This document shows positions 1 through 11,945 of a stretch of DNA of 64,000 nt, piece after piece. The notes beneath the pieces were generated by a model. It had not been told where the DNA came from. It saw nothing but the letters and a program-made list of their open reading frames with translations, and did not search any database. The first letter of the stretch is position 1. Each line of letters starts with the position of its first letter. The position numbers and the translations under genes are program-made. The DNA lies in assembly GCF_001542405.1 (NCBI RefSeq), contig NZ_LNCD01000139.1, positions 46,614-110,613 of the forward strand, in the 5' to 3' direction. Source of the DNA: Rhizobium altiplani (GTDB taxonomy: Bacteria > Pseudomonadota > Alphaproteobacteria > Rhizobiales > Rhizobiaceae).

Positions 1-2151
1 ACGCTGACGCTCTTCGTTCTGCTCGGGCTGACCCCGATCGCGCCGACTTACCATGTCGTTGTCACCTCGGTTGTCGTGAACTCGTTTTTCGTGTTGGGTC
101 TGATGGCCCTCATCGCACGCGAGGTCTCCCGCCTGCTCAAGGCGCGGAAACGCGGGCGAGCGGCGGCGCGCCTTCATATCCGCATCGTTGTGCTCTTCTC
201 AATCGTCGCGATCACCCCGGCGATCCTTGTTGCGATTTTCGCCAGTATTACGCTGAATGCCGGCCTCGACCGGTGGTTTGCGCTCCGCACGCAATCGATC
301 GTCAGTTCCTCCCGAAACATCGGGCAGGCCTACATGATGGAGAATGCGAGCTACCTGCAGGGCCAGACTGTCTCGATGGCGAATGACCTCGAGCGCAACA
401 GGGCTCTGTTCAATCTCGATCGCACCGGCTTTTCCGATTTGATGACGCGGCAGGCGCGGGGCCGCGGGCTGCTCGGTGCTTTCCTTGTCCAGTCTGACGG
501 CTCGGTGATCACCCAGGCTGATATCAAGACCGAGAAGCCGTTGCCGGCAATTCCCCAGGATGCGTTGAACAAGGCCGCGGCCGGCCAGCCGACCTTGATT
601 CCGCCGGGCATAACCAACCTGGTGGGCGCCATCATCAAGCTCGATGCGATTGACGGCGCGTTCCTCTACACGGTCCGCGCGGTCGATCCCAAGGTCATGG
701 GCGCAATGCGTCTCATGGAGGAGAACGCCACAGAATACAAATCCATGGAGGCAGGGCGTTTCTCGCTGCAGATCGCCTTCGCGGTTCTCTACATCGGCTT
801 TGCCCTTATCGTTTTGCTTGCCGCCATCTGGACGGCAATTGCCGTGGCTGACCGTATCGTGCGTCCGATCCGTCTGCTGATTACGGCGGCGGACAGCGTG
901 GCCTCCGGCAACATGGACATTGTCGTGCCTGTCCATTCCGTGGACGGCGACGTTGCCAACCTCTCGCGGACCTTCAACAAGATGATCTCGGAAATTCGTA
1001 CACAGCGCGACGAGATCCTGGAGGCCAAGGATGAGGTGGACGACCGCCGTCGTTTCATCGAAGCGGTTCTATCCGGCGTGACCGCCGCGGTCATCGGTGT
1101 CGAGCACGACCGCAGGGTCACCATCGTCAACAGTTCCGCAGAAGCGCTTATGGCATTGCCGGCGTCGGACATGCTTGGCAAGCAACTCTCCGAGATCGCG
1201 CCCGAAGTCGACCAGGTCCTGACGGAAGCCGCCTCCCGCTATCGTGGCGATTTCCGCAAGCAGATTGCCCTCGTGCGAGCTGGCACCGTGCGGACGCTGA
1301 GCGTCCAGGTGACGCGCGAGGAAGTACGCGACATGAGCGAATCCTATGTCATCACGCTCGACGACATCACCGACCTCGTTATCGCACAGCGCTCGACGGC
1401 ATGGGGCGACGTCGCCCGACGCATCGCTCATGAAATTAAGAATCCGTTGACGCCGATTCAGTTGTCTGCAGAACGCATTCAGCGCCGCTACGGCAAACAG
1501 ATCAACCAAGATGACCGCAGCGTCTTCGACCAGTGCACCGAGACCATCATCCGGCAAGTGGGTGACATTGGCCGCATGGTGGATGAGTTCTCGTCGTTTG
1601 CCCGGATGCCGAAGCCGATCAAGGAGCCGAGCGATCTCCGCAAGATCCTGCATGATGCGGTGTTCCTGCGCGAGATGGGCAACAGCCACGTGAGCTTCCA
1701 GCAGGAACTGGGCGACCAGCCGCTGGAAGGGCTGTTCGACAGCCGCATGCTCGGTCAGGCATTCGGCAATCTGATCAAGAATTCCGTGGAGGCGATTGAA
1801 GCCGTGCCGAGCGGAGAGCGCGACGAGCGCAAGATCCTCGTTCGTGCCTCGCTCGATCCGGCGCGGGATCGCTTCACCGCCGATGTGATCGACAACGGTC
1901 GCGGCCTGCCGGTCGAGAACCGCCACAGCATTCTGGAACCCTATACGACGATGCGCGAGAAGGGCACCGGACTTGGCCTGGCGATCGTAAAGAAGATTAT
2001 TGAGGAACATGGTGGGCAGCTCGAATTGCATGATGCGCCCGCTGATTTCGACCAGGGAAGAGGGGCCATGATCCGCGTGCATCTGCCACGTCTGGAAACT
2101 GCGCCTTCTGCTCCGGCCGCAAGTGACAAGGAAAGTGTTTATGGCCTCTGA
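1..2151 (+). CDS. ntrY: NtrY sensor histidine kinase (5' truncated by window edge)
   Basis: Membrane histidine kinase that pairs with NtrX. The reading frame is open from base 1, so the true N-terminus lies outside the window; the GTG at 76 is internal. Order seen: two hydrophobic segments, a periplasmic loop, another membrane helix around base 780-850, a HAMP linker, a PAS-like region, the HisKA box with the phospho-accepting His in RIAHEIKNPLTPIQLS (about base 1420), then the HATPase N and G boxes (FGNLIKNSVEAIE, DNGRGLP, GTGLGLAIV). The stop overlaps the ntrX start by 11 bases, which points to translational coupling. The family link to nitrogen and redox sensing is established; the signal sensed here is not visible. 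Confidence 0.95.
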   Translation, partial: TLTLFVLLGLTPIAPTYHVVVTSVVVNSFFVLGLMALIAREVSRLLKARKRGRAAARLHIRIVVLFSIVAITPAILVAIFASITLNAGLDRWFALRTQSIVSSSRNIGQAYMMENASYLQGQTVSMANDLERNRALFNLDRTGFSDLMTRQARGRGLLGAFLVQSDGSVITQADIKTEKPLPAIPQDALNKAAAGQPTLIPPGITNLVGAIIKLDAIDGAFLYTVRAVDPKVMGAMRLMEENATEYKSMEAGRFSLQIAFAVLYIGFALIVLLAAIWTAIAVADRIVRPIRLLITAADSVASGNMDIVVPVHSVDGDVANLSRTFNKMISEIRTQRDEILEAKDEVDDRRRFIEAVLSGVTAAVIGVEHDRRVTIVNSSAEALMALPASDMLGKQLSEIAPEVDQVLTEAASRYRGDFRKQIALVRAGTVRTLSVQVTREEVRDMSESYVITLDDITDLVIAQRSTAWGDVARRIAHEIKNPLTPIQLSAERIQRRYGKQINQDDRSVFDQCTETIIRQVGDIGRMVDEFSSFARMPKPIKEPSDLRKILHDAVFLREMGNSHVSFQQELGDQPLEGLFDSRMLGQAFGNLIKNSVEAIEAVPSGERDERKILVRASLDPARDRFTADVIDNGRGLPVENRHSILEPYTTMREKGTGLGLAIVKKIIEEHGGQLELHDAPADFDQGRGAMIRVHLPRLETAPSAPAASDKESVYGL

Positions 2152-3505
2152 TATTCTGGTCGTCGACGACGAGCACGACATCCGCGAGATCGTCTCCGGT
2201 ATCCTGTCTGACGAAGGACATGAGACCCGTACGGCACATGACAGCGACAGTGCGCTGGCTGCGATCTCCGATCGTGCGCCGCGGCTGATCTTCCTCGACA
2301 TCTGGATGCAGGGCAGCAAGCTCGACGGTCTGTCGCTTCTGGACGAGATCAAGACGCGCCACCCAGACATCCCTGTCGTCATGATCTCGGGTCACGGCAA
2401 CATCGAGACGGCTGTTTCCGCCATCAAGCGGGGCGCGTTCGACTTCATCGAAAAGCCATTCAAGGCCGATCGACTGATCCTGATCGCGGAGCGCGCGCTA
2501 GAGAATTCGAAGCTGAAGCGCGAAGTATCCGAACTCAAGCGCAAGGCTGGCGATCCGGTCGAACTTATCGGTACCTCCGTTGCCGTCTCGCAGCTCCGCC
2601 AGACGATCGAGAAGGTATCGCCGACCAACAGCCGCATCATGATCTTTGGCTCGTCGGGTTCCGGCAAGGAGCTTGTGGCCCGTATGATCCACAAGAAGTC
2701 GACGCGCGCGAATGGTCCCTTCGTGGCACTGAATGCCGCCAATATCACGCCTGATCGCATGGAGATTGCGCTGTTCGGTACGGAAGGGTCGCCTGGCCAG
2801 GCGCGCAAGATCGGCGCGCTGGAAGAGGCACACCGTGGCATTCTCTACCTCGACGAAGTCGGCGAAATGCCGCGCGAGACGCAGAACAAGATCCTCCGCG
2901 TTCTTGTCGATCAGCAGTTCGAGCGCGTGGGGGGCTCCAAGCGGGTGAAGGTCGATGTGCGCATCATCTCGTCGACGGCCTACAATCTCGAGACCCGCAT
3001 CGCCGAGGGTTGGTTCCGCGAAGATCTCTATCATCGCCTTGCCGTGGTGCCCGTGCGCGTACCGGCACTCGCCGAACGGCGCGAAGACATTCCGTTCCTG
3101 GTCGATCAGCTGATGCGGCAGATTTCCGAACAGGCCGGCATCCGTCCCCGCCGCATTGGCGACGACGCGATGGCCGTGCTACAGGCCCATGATTGGCCGG
3201 GCAATATCCGCCAACTGCGCAACAACATCGAGCGGCTGATGATCCTTGCCCGTTCCGACGGTCCGGATGCGCCGATCACTGCAGAGATGCTGCCGACTGA
3301 CCTTGGCGACATGTTGCCAAAGGTTTCGGCCAAGAACGACTATCACATCATGACGCTGCCGCTTCGCGAGGCACGAGAGATGTTCGAGAAGGACTACCTG
3401 ATCGCGCAAATCAATCGCTTTGGCGGCAATATCTCGCGCACCGCGGAGTTTGTCGGCATGGAGCGCTCGGCGCTTCACCGCAAGTTGAAGTCGCTCGGCG
3501 TCTGA
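2141..3505 (+). CDS. ntrX: NtrX response regulator
   Basis: 454-residue response regulator. Receiver domain at residues 4-120 with phospho-acceptor D53 (FLDIWMQG) and K105. AAA+ domain with Walker A GSSGSGKE (170-177) and Walker B ILYLDE (234-239). Fis-type helix-turn-helix at the C-terminus (ISRTAEFVGMERSALHRKL). I chose the ATG at 2141 over the upstream GTG at 2123 because MASDILVVDDE is the usual NtrX start and AAGGAAAG precedes it. The GAFTGA loop needed for sigma-54 contact is not present: the position reads EGSPGQARKIGALEEA. It may therefore act mainly as a DNA-binding regulator rather than a classical sigma-54 activator (inference). Confidence 0.96.
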   Translation: MASDILVVDDEHDIREIVSGILSDEGHETRTAHDSDSALAAISDRAPRLIFLDIWMQGSKLDGLSLLDEIKTRHPDIPVVMISGHGNIETAVSAIKRGAFDFIEKPFKADRLILIAERALENSKLKREVSELKRKAGDPVELIGTSVAVSQLRQTIEKVSPTNSRIMIFGSSGSGKELVARMIHKKSTRANGPFVALNAANITPDRMEIALFGTEGSPGQARKIGALEEAHRGILYLDEVGEMPRETQNKILRVLVDQQFERVGGSKRVKVDVRIISSTAYNLETRIAEGWFREDLYHRLAVVPVRVPALAERREDIPFLVDQLMRQISEQAGIRPRRIGDDAMAVLQAHDWPGNIRQLRNNIERLMILARSDGPDAPITAEMLPTDLGDMLPKVSAKNDYHIMTLPLREAREMFEKDYLIAQINRFGGNISRTAEFVGMERSALHRKLKSLGV

Positions 3506-3511
3506 GACACG

Positions 3512-3531
3512 GGCGGCGCTGCGGCGCCGTC
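3512..3531 (+). terminator. Hairpin after ntrX
   Basis: GGCGGCGC, loop TGCG, GCGCCGTC: an 8-bp stem (one G-T) just after the ntrX stop. No strong T-run follows, so it may attenuate or stabilise the 3' end rather than terminate fully. Confidence 0.45.
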
Positions 3532-3568
3532 CTAATTCTCTCTGCTATAACTCCCGCACAGGTTCACC

Positions 3569-4432
3569 ATGCCCAGAATAGCCTATGTGAACGGCCGCTA
3601 TGTCACGCACTCGAATGCCATGGTCCATATCGAGGATAGAGGCTATCAGTTCGCGGATGGCGTCTATGAAGTCTGTGAAATCAGGCATGGCTATATCGTT
3701 GATCTTACACGCCATCTGAACAGGCTGGACCGATCGCTTGGTGAGTTGCGTATTGCCTGGCCAATGAGCCGCAACGCGCTGACCCGTGTCATTCGCGAAA
3801 CGCTGCGGCGCAATCGCGTCCGCAACGGTCTCTTTTACCTGCAGATCACCCGTGGGGTTGCACGGCGCGATCATGTGTTTCCCGCAGAAGGAACGATGCC
3901 GTCGCTGGTCATCACCGCCAAGAGCACCGATCCTTCGATCATCGCGAGGAAGAACGCGACAGGCATCAAGGCGATCACCGTGCCCGACAATCGCTGGGAC
4001 CGTGTCGATATCAAGTCCGTCGGTCTCTTGCCGAACGCCATGGCGCGCCAGCACGCGAAGGAAGCCGGTGCGCAGGAGGCGATCTTTGTGGACGCCGATG
4101 GCATGGTGAAAGAGGGAGCTGCGACCAATGTCTGGATCGTCGATCGCGACGGCACTCTCGTTACGCGTCCGGCTGAACATGGCATTCTGCGCGGCATTAC
4201 CCGCACGACGCTGATCGATGTCGGCGCCAAGCTGGGCCTGAAGATCGAGGAGCGGAAATTCTCGGTCGCGGAGATGCTTGCGGCGCGTGAGGTGTTCATC
4301 ACGGCGGCCACGAGCATCTGCTTTCCGGTTGTGTCGATCGATGGCCAGCCGATCACAAATGGCCATCCAGGCAGCGTCTCCCAGAAAATTAGGGAGGCCT
4401 TTTTCGACGTTGCGGAAAAGATTGCGATTTGA
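3569..4432 (+). CDS. dat: D-amino-acid aminotransferase (class IV PLP fold)
   Basis: 287 residues, the usual length for D-alanine aminotransferases. It moves amino groups between D-amino acids and 2-oxo acids, supplying D-Ala or D-Glu for peptidoglycan or degrading D-amino acids. Family marks: FADGVYEV near residue 28-36, RHLNRLDRSL at 48-57, and the PLP-binding lysine K149 in DIKSVGLLPN. It lies in the same direction as ntrYX and hfq, 63 bases after ntrX, in the order typical for rhizobia. Branched-chain aminotransferase or aminodeoxychorismate lyase are alternatives, but the DIKSVGLLPN context fits D-AAT best. Confidence 0.88.
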   Translation: MPRIAYVNGRYVTHSNAMVHIEDRGYQFADGVYEVCEIRHGYIVDLTRHLNRLDRSLGELRIAWPMSRNALTRVIRETLRRNRVRNGLFYLQITRGVARRDHVFPAEGTMPSLVITAKSTDPSIIARKNATGIKAITVPDNRWDRVDIKSVGLLPNAMARQHAKEAGAQEAIFVDADGMVKEGAATNVWIVDRDGTLVTRPAEHGILRGITRTTLIDVGAKLGLKIEERKFSVAEMLAAREVFITAATSICFPVVSIDGQPITNGHPGSVSQKIREAFFDVAEKIAI

Positions 4433-4542
4433 TACCAAGACTTTCTGGGCAGATGGGATGAGGGTTGTCGGCTGCCTGCAGGCGAGGTTGATTAGTATTT
4501 CACCGGCGGAATGAAGCCGGCAATAAAGAAAGAAGCGGCGCG

Positions 4543-4785
4543 ATGGCGGAACGTTCTCAGAATCTGCAGGACTTATTTCTCAATACTGTACGCAAACAAA
4601 AGATTTCACTGACAATCTTCTTGATCAATGGCGTGAAGCTGACCGGAGTTGTCACCTCGTTCGACAATTTTTGCGTTCTGCTTCGCCGTGACGGCCATTC
4701 GCAACTCGTGTATAAACACGCAATCTCGACCATCATGCCCGGCCAGCCGATGCAGATGTTCGAAAGCGAAGAAGCTGCTTCCTAA
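4543..4785 (+). CDS. hfq: RNA chaperone Hfq
   Basis: 80-residue Hfq with Sm1 (LQDLFLN to [14 protein letters not shown]) and Sm2 (YKHAIST) motifs, so the hexamer surface for U-rich and A-rich RNA binding is intact. It mediates sRNA-mRNA pairing; in rhizobia it affects nitrogen fixation and stress genes. A GAAAGAAG stretch precedes the ATG. A small hairpin (CCGGC-N8-GCCGG, 4503-4520) lies in the leader just upstream. The C-terminal tail is short, as usual in alphaproteobacteria. Confidence 0.98.
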
Positions 4786-4862
4786 CGGGACCTGCAATTA
4801 TCTCGACACGCGATACCAAAAACGATTCGATCATCCCGGAAGCAGCCAAGCACCGGGATGAT

Positions 4863-6197
4863 ATGCGCGCGACCGTCGTCGTGCCCGTGCTCAAGCAGGG
4901 GCGCGCCGGACGCAGTGCGGGCGATGCTGCGCCTGTGGTCACCCGCACGCCCGAGAGCCGCCTGGAAGAGGCGACCGGTCTTGCGCAGGCGATCGACCTC
5001 GATGTGGTGAATGGCACGATCGTCACCGTCAGCGATCCGCGACCCGCAACATTGATGGGCACGGGCAAGATCGAAGAGATCAAGGCGACGTTGGATGCGA
5101 ATGATTCCGGTCTCGTGATCGTCGACCATCCGCTGACACCGGTACAGCAGCGCAATCTCGAGAAGGAATGGAACGCCAAGGTCATCGACCGCACCGGCCT
5201 CATCCTCGAGATCTTCGGCCGTCGTGCTTCCACCAAGGAAGGCACGCTGCAGGTCGATCTAGCTCATCTGAACTATCAGAAGGGCCGTCTGGTTCGCAGC
5301 TGGACCCACCTTGAGCGTCAGCGCGGCGGTGGCGGCTTCATGGGTGGTCCCGGTGAAACCCAGATCGAAGCCGACCGTCGCTTGCTGCAGGACCGCATCG
5401 TCAAGCTCGAGCGTGAGCTGGAACAGGTGGTTCGCACCCGCCAGCTGCATCGCGCCAAGCGCAAGAAGGTGCCGCATCCGATCGTGGCGCTTGTCGGCTA
5501 TACCAACGCCGGCAAGTCGACACTGTTCAACCGGATCACCGGGGCAGGCGTGCTGGCCGAAGATATGCTGTTCGCAACGCTCGATCCGACGCTGCGCCGA
5601 ATGAAGTTGCCACATGGCCGCACGGTGATCCTCTCAGACACCGTCGGTTTCATCTCGGACCTTCCGACCCACCTCGTCGCCGCTTTCCGCGCTACGCTGG
5701 AAGAGGTGCTGGAAGCCGACCTGATCCTTCATGTCCGCGACATGTTCGACGTCGACAATCAGGCGCAGAGTGCCGACGTGCTCCGCATCCTGAAGGACCT
5801 CGGCATCGACGAGGAAGAGGGCGACAAGCGCATCATCGAAGTCTGGAACAAGATCGATCGCCTTGAGCCGGAAGCGCACGATGCCATCGTCCAGAAGGCG
5901 AGCGGTGCCGAGAACGTCGTCGCCCTATCCGCAATCAGCGGCGAGGGTATCGATACCCTGATGGGAGAGATCAGCCGCAGACTGTCAGGCGTGCTGACCG
6001 AAGCGACTGTGCGCTTGCCTGTCGACAAGTTGGCGCTGCTGCCTTGGCTCTACGATCATGCGATCGTCGATAACCGCGAGGACAACGAGGACGGGTCGAT
6101 CACGCTCGATGTACGTCTCTCGGAAACCGAAGCGGTCGAACTGGAGCGCCGCCTGGGCAACGGGCCGAAAGCCGCGAAAGAGGATTGGGAACGCTAG
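4863..6197 (+). CDS. hflX: Ribosome-associated GTPase HflX
   Basis: At least 444 residues. HflX binds 50S subunits and rescues or splits stalled ribosomes. N-terminal HflX domain 1-150, glycine-rich linker GGFMGGPGETQIE (157-169), coiled-coil 170-200, GTPase G1 GYTNAGKST (212-220), G3 DTVGF, G4 NKID, C-terminal domain. The ATG at 4863 has a weak ribosome site. The same frame stays open back to the hfq stop and reads protein-like (ISTRDTKNDSIIPEAAK), with GGGA at 4787-4790 and an ATT at 4797, so translation may start upstream at a non-AUG codon. hfq-hflX adjacency is classical. Confidence 0.95.
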   Translation: MRATVVVPVLKQGRAGRSAGDAAPVVTRTPESRLEEATGLAQAIDLDVVNGTIVTVSDPRPATLMGTGKIEEIKATLDANDSGLVIVDHPLTPVQQRNLEKEWNAKVIDRTGLILEIFGRRASTKEGTLQVDLAHLNYQKGRLVRSWTHLERQRGGGGFMGGPGETQIEADRRLLQDRIVKLERELEQVVRTRQLHRAKRKKVPHPIVALVGYTNAGKSTLFNRITGAGVLAEDMLFATLDPTLRRMKLPHGRTVILSDTVGFISDLPTHLVAAFRATLEEVLEADLILHVRDMFDVDNQAQSADVLRILKDLGIDEEEGDKRIIEVWNKIDRLEPEAHDAIVQKASGAENVVALSAISGEGIDTLMGEISRRLSGVLTEATVRLPVDKLALLPWLYDHAIVDNREDNEDGSITLDVRLSETEAVELERRLGNGPKAAKEDWER

Positions 6198-6222
6198 AGC
6201 TTCCTGCAGCGGGCTTCGCCTT

Positions 6223-6239
6223 ACGCCCGGATTGGGCGT
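6223..6239 (+). terminator. Short hairpin after hflX
   Basis: ACGCCC-GGATT-GGGCGT, a perfect 6-bp stem between convergent hflX and mazG. There is no T-run, so this is a weak terminator candidate. Confidence 0.35.
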
Positions 6240-6261
6240 CACGCAAGGTAAGGATGTCGGC

Positions 6262-7095
6262 TCAGCCCAGTTGCCGCTCGATAGCCTTTGCCGCCTGCCA
6301 GATTTCTTCCATCCGCTCCAGGCTCGCCGCTTCCAAAGTTTCGCCTTCCGCGTCAAGAACGGCTTCGATATGACTGAAACGTCTACGAAATTTTGTATTC
6401 GTTCCGCGCAAGGAATCTTCCGGGTCAGCCTTTACATGCCTGCCGATATTGACCACGGCGAAGATGAGGTCGCCGAGCTCATCACTGACCTTTGCTTGAT
6501 CGCCTTCCGCTAAGGCGACACGCAACTCGCCGATTTCCTCCTCGATTTTGTCGAGGATCGGTTCGGGCGCTGACCAATCGAAGCCCACCTTTGCAGCGCG
6601 TTCCTGCAGCTTCAGCGCCTCTGTCAGGGCAGGGAAGCTCCGCTGGACCGATCCGAGGAATCCCGTCTTGAAATCCTCGCTGACGCCGCGCTTGGCTCGC
6701 CGTTCGGCGCGCTCGCGCTTTTCTGCCTGCTTGATGTCGTCCCACTGCTTCCTCACCGCATCGGGCGTGTCGGCATCAGAACGGGCGAAGACATGCGGAT
6801 GGCGGCGGATCATCTTGCGGGTGATTGCCTCAACGACGTCGCCAAAGGAGAATTCTCCCGCTTCCTCGGCCATGCGCGCATGGAACACGACCTGCAGCAG
6901 CAGGTCGCCCAACTCCTCGCAGAGGTCGTCCATGTCATTGCGCTCGATTGCGTCGGAGACTTCATAGGCCTCCTCGATCGTGTAGGGCTTTATCGTCTCG
7001 AACGTTTGGACGATGTCCCAGGGGCAGCCGGTTGCCGGATTGCGCAGCGCGGCCATGATCTCGATCAGGCGCGAAATGTCTTTTGAGGCTTCCAT
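6262..7095 (-). CDS. mazG: Nucleoside triphosphate pyrophosphohydrolase MazG
   Basis: 277 residues. Hydrolyses (d)NTPs to NMP and PPi, a house-cleaning role that also lowers (p)ppGpp stress effects. Two MazG folds: the first carries GCPWD, the metal-binding EEAYE and EELGD motifs, and the second EEIGELRVAL and DELGDLIFA. The ATG at 7095 (MEASKDI) is preferred over a GTG at 7101 because a GAG lies 5 bases before it and MEAS is the usual rhizobial start. It sits directly behind the deaminase gene on the same strand, nearly overlapping its stop, so the two are probably co-transcribed. Confidence 0.94.
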   Translation of the reverse strand: MEASKDISRLIEIMAALRNPATGCPWDIVQTFETIKPYTIEEAYEVSDAIERNDMDDLCEELGDLLLQVVFHARMAEEAGEFSFGDVVEAITRKMIRRHPHVFARSDADTPDAVRKQWDDIKQAEKRERAERRAKRGVSEDFKTGFLGSVQRSFPALTEALKLQERAAKVGFDWSAPEPILDKIEEEIGELRVALAEGDQAKVSDELGDLIFAVVNIGRHVKADPEDSLRGTNTKFRRRFSHIEAVLDAEGETLEAASLERMEEIWQAAKAIERQLG

Positions 7096-7101
7096 GGTCA
7101 C

Positions 7102-7689
7102 TCAGTTCAGTGGAATGTCGTTGTCGCTCTTCGACGCCTGGTAGCTTTCCGAGAGCGCATCGTACCGCGCCTTGATGCGCGCAGTCTGTGTTTTCAGTTC
7201 GGCCTTCAAATGCTCTTCTTCGGTCTCGACGAGATCGGCAATGGCAAAGCTGTTCCAGAATGCATTGCTGCGCCTGTAGCCACCCGGTTCCAGACCGAAA
7301 ACCTCCTTCAGGATCTTCAGGTCGTGAGGAATGGCGAAGGCGTCGCGCGAGTCCTCGTGGCTGAAGAAATAGTAGAAATTGTCGAACCCGGCCCAGGTGA
7401 TCGCCGACATGCACATGGTGCAGGGTTCGTGCGTCGACAGAAAGATGAGATCCTTGGTGGCTTGCTTCTCGCCCAGTTCGTACAAGCGCTTCAGCGTGTG
7501 CACCTCGCCATGCCACAGCGGATTTTCAAGCTCGTTGTTGGTCTCGGCGATGACGAGCGAGAGGTCGGACTTGCGCAGGATCGCAGCGCCGAAGACCTTG
7601 TTGCCGGCAGCGACGCCGCGTTCGGTCATCGGCAGGATGTCCTGTTCCATGACGTTGAGCAGGCGGGCGGCGATGGTCTGGTCGGACAT
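7102..7689 (-). CDS. CMP/dCMP-type zinc deaminase family protein
   Basis: 195 residues with the cytidine/deoxycytidylate deaminase zinc signature: HGEVHTLK (zinc His and a catalytic Glu in the HxE form) and HEPCTMCMSAI (PCxxC zinc cysteines). The length, with an N-terminal helix and a long C-terminal part, fits the nucleoside or guanine-deaminase-like branch rather than classical cytidine deaminase or TadA. The substrate cannot be read from the sequence. A GGAGAAAG precedes the ATG. Located upstream of mazG on the same strand, which would suit nucleotide-pool maintenance. Confidence 0.8.
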   Translation of the reverse strand: MSDQTIAARLLNVMEQDILPMTERGVAAGNKVFGAAILRKSDLSLVIAETNNELENPLWHGEVHTLKRLYELGEKQATKDLIFLSTHEPCTMCMSAITWAGFDNFYYFFSHEDSRDAFAIPHDLKILKEVFGLEPGGYRRSNAFWNSFAIADLVETEEEHLKAELKTQTARIKARYDALSESYQASKSDNDIPLN

Positions 7690-7827
7690 GGCTTTCTCCT
7701 TGGTAGCCGCACTCTACCGGTAGCGGCAGGCGAGGCAAATGCCGATTTCGACGGGGAGCGGGATTTGTCACAGCCTTTCTGCTGCGCTGCGGCAGACGCA
7801 GGTGTGTCCGCTGCGCCGCACCGGTGA

Positions 7828-7861
7828 CTTTTACTCAAATCATTGAGAGAGCGAGTAAAAG
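7828..7861. promoter_or_regulatory. 9-bp inverted repeat in the cysG promoter region
   Basis: CTTTTACTC (7828-7836) and GAGTAAAAG (7853-7861) are perfect inverted arms separated by 16 bases. A second nested pair CTCAA (7834-7838) and TTGAG (7843-7847) shares part of the first arm. The site lies about 90 bases before cysG and 140 before the divergent deaminase gene. It could be an operator for sulfur control or an RNA switch structure; the protein is unknown. Confidence 0.5.
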
Positions 7862-7948
7862 AATACGTGTGCGCGCGGGCATTGGAATTTCTGTTTCTTC
7901 ATTTGCCTGGGCAGAGAGTGCATATTCCGGCAACTTCGAAATGGATTG

Positions 7949-9388
<1,440 letters not shown>

Positions 9389-9390
9389 AC

Positions 9391-9705
9391 ATGGTGGACA
9401 AGGTCCTGACTGCCAACCGACTGACGGATGGCATCGCCGTCTGGCTGAACGCCAACGGCCAATGGGTGACCTCGCTGCAGGAAGCCCTTGTTGCTCGCCA
9501 TACAGAAGCCGTCGATACGCTGGAAGCAATTGGCAAGAAGTCCTATGCCGACAATCAGGTCGTGGACGTAGCCGTCGTCGAGGTTCAGGAGAGCAATGGC
9601 GTGCTGTGGCCGCTGCGCTTGCGCGAACGCATTCGTGCCCAGGGCCCAACCATGGAATACGCGCCGGGCTACAAGCCCGCCGACCCCGCATTCATCGCAG
9701 TCTGA
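9391..9705 (+). CDS. DUF2849 family protein
   Basis: 104 residues, function unknown. The family is repeatedly found just before cysI in alphaproteobacteria, and here it sits between cysG (2-base gap, AGGAG inside the cysG end) and cysI (8-base gap). It has no membrane segment, signal peptide or cysteine. The context supports an accessory role in sulfite reduction, perhaps as a small subunit or assembly factor; this is inference from position only. Confidence 0.85.
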   Translation: MVDKVLTANRLTDGIAVWLNANGQWVTSLQEALVARHTEAVDTLEAIGKKSYADNQVVDVAVVEVQESNGVLWPLRLRERIRAQGPTMEYAPGYKPADPAFIAV

Positions 9706-9713
9706 GGAAGCAG

Positions 9714-11384
<1,671 letters not shown>

Positions 11385-11394
11385 GGAGGGGACG

Positions 11395-11907
11395 ATGACC
11401 AAGATCTGGAGAGAAACCGGCTTCGTAGAGAACGATCCCTGGGTGATCGAGACTGAAGAGGTGAAGGCAGTCGAGGGGCAGAAGCCCCTTCTCGGCCTGG
11501 ACGAGCTGATCGCCAGGGCCGACGAGAGCAACGAGGTCGGCTTCGGCGTGCTGATCAAGCCGGCGGACGATATTCGCAAGCTCGAGCCCTACCTCTATCG
11601 GCTTGAGATCGTCGCTGTCGCCTTCCCGGCGTTCAACGATGGCCGGGCCTTCAGCCATGCATCCCTCCTGCGCGACCGCCTTGGATACACCAACGAACTG
11701 CGCGCCGTCGGCGACGTGCTGATCGACCAGATTCCGCTGATGCAGCGGGTCGGCATCGACAGCTTCGCTGTCACCAACGAGACTGCGATAAAGCGCCTCA
11801 CGGAACATCGCCTGCCGGGAATTCCGCATCATTATCAACCGGCTGTGCGTGACGCGGACGCTGGCAAGGGCTATAGTTGGCGCCGTCAGGCGAAGCCGGC
11901 TGCATAA
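11395..11907 (+). CDS. DUF934 family protein
   Basis: 170 residues. DUF934 proteins follow cysI in many proteobacteria and are thought to support sulfite reduction, but no reaction is established. The strong GGGAGGGG before the ATG and the 10-base gap after cysI place it as the last gene of the cysG-DUF2849-cysI operon. The frame upstream (from 11329) is open but lies inside cysI and is not used. Confidence 0.86.
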   Translation: MTKIWRETGFVENDPWVIETEEVKAVEGQKPLLGLDELIARADESNEVGFGVLIKPADDIRKLEPYLYRLEIVAVAFPAFNDGRAFSHASLLRDRLGYTNELRAVGDVLIDQIPLMQRVGIDSFAVTNETAIKRLTEHRLPGIPHHYQPAVRDADAGKGYSWRRQAKPAA

Positions 11908-11945
11908 GCACCGGATCGCCGTCAAAGAATTGACGGAACGGTGCA

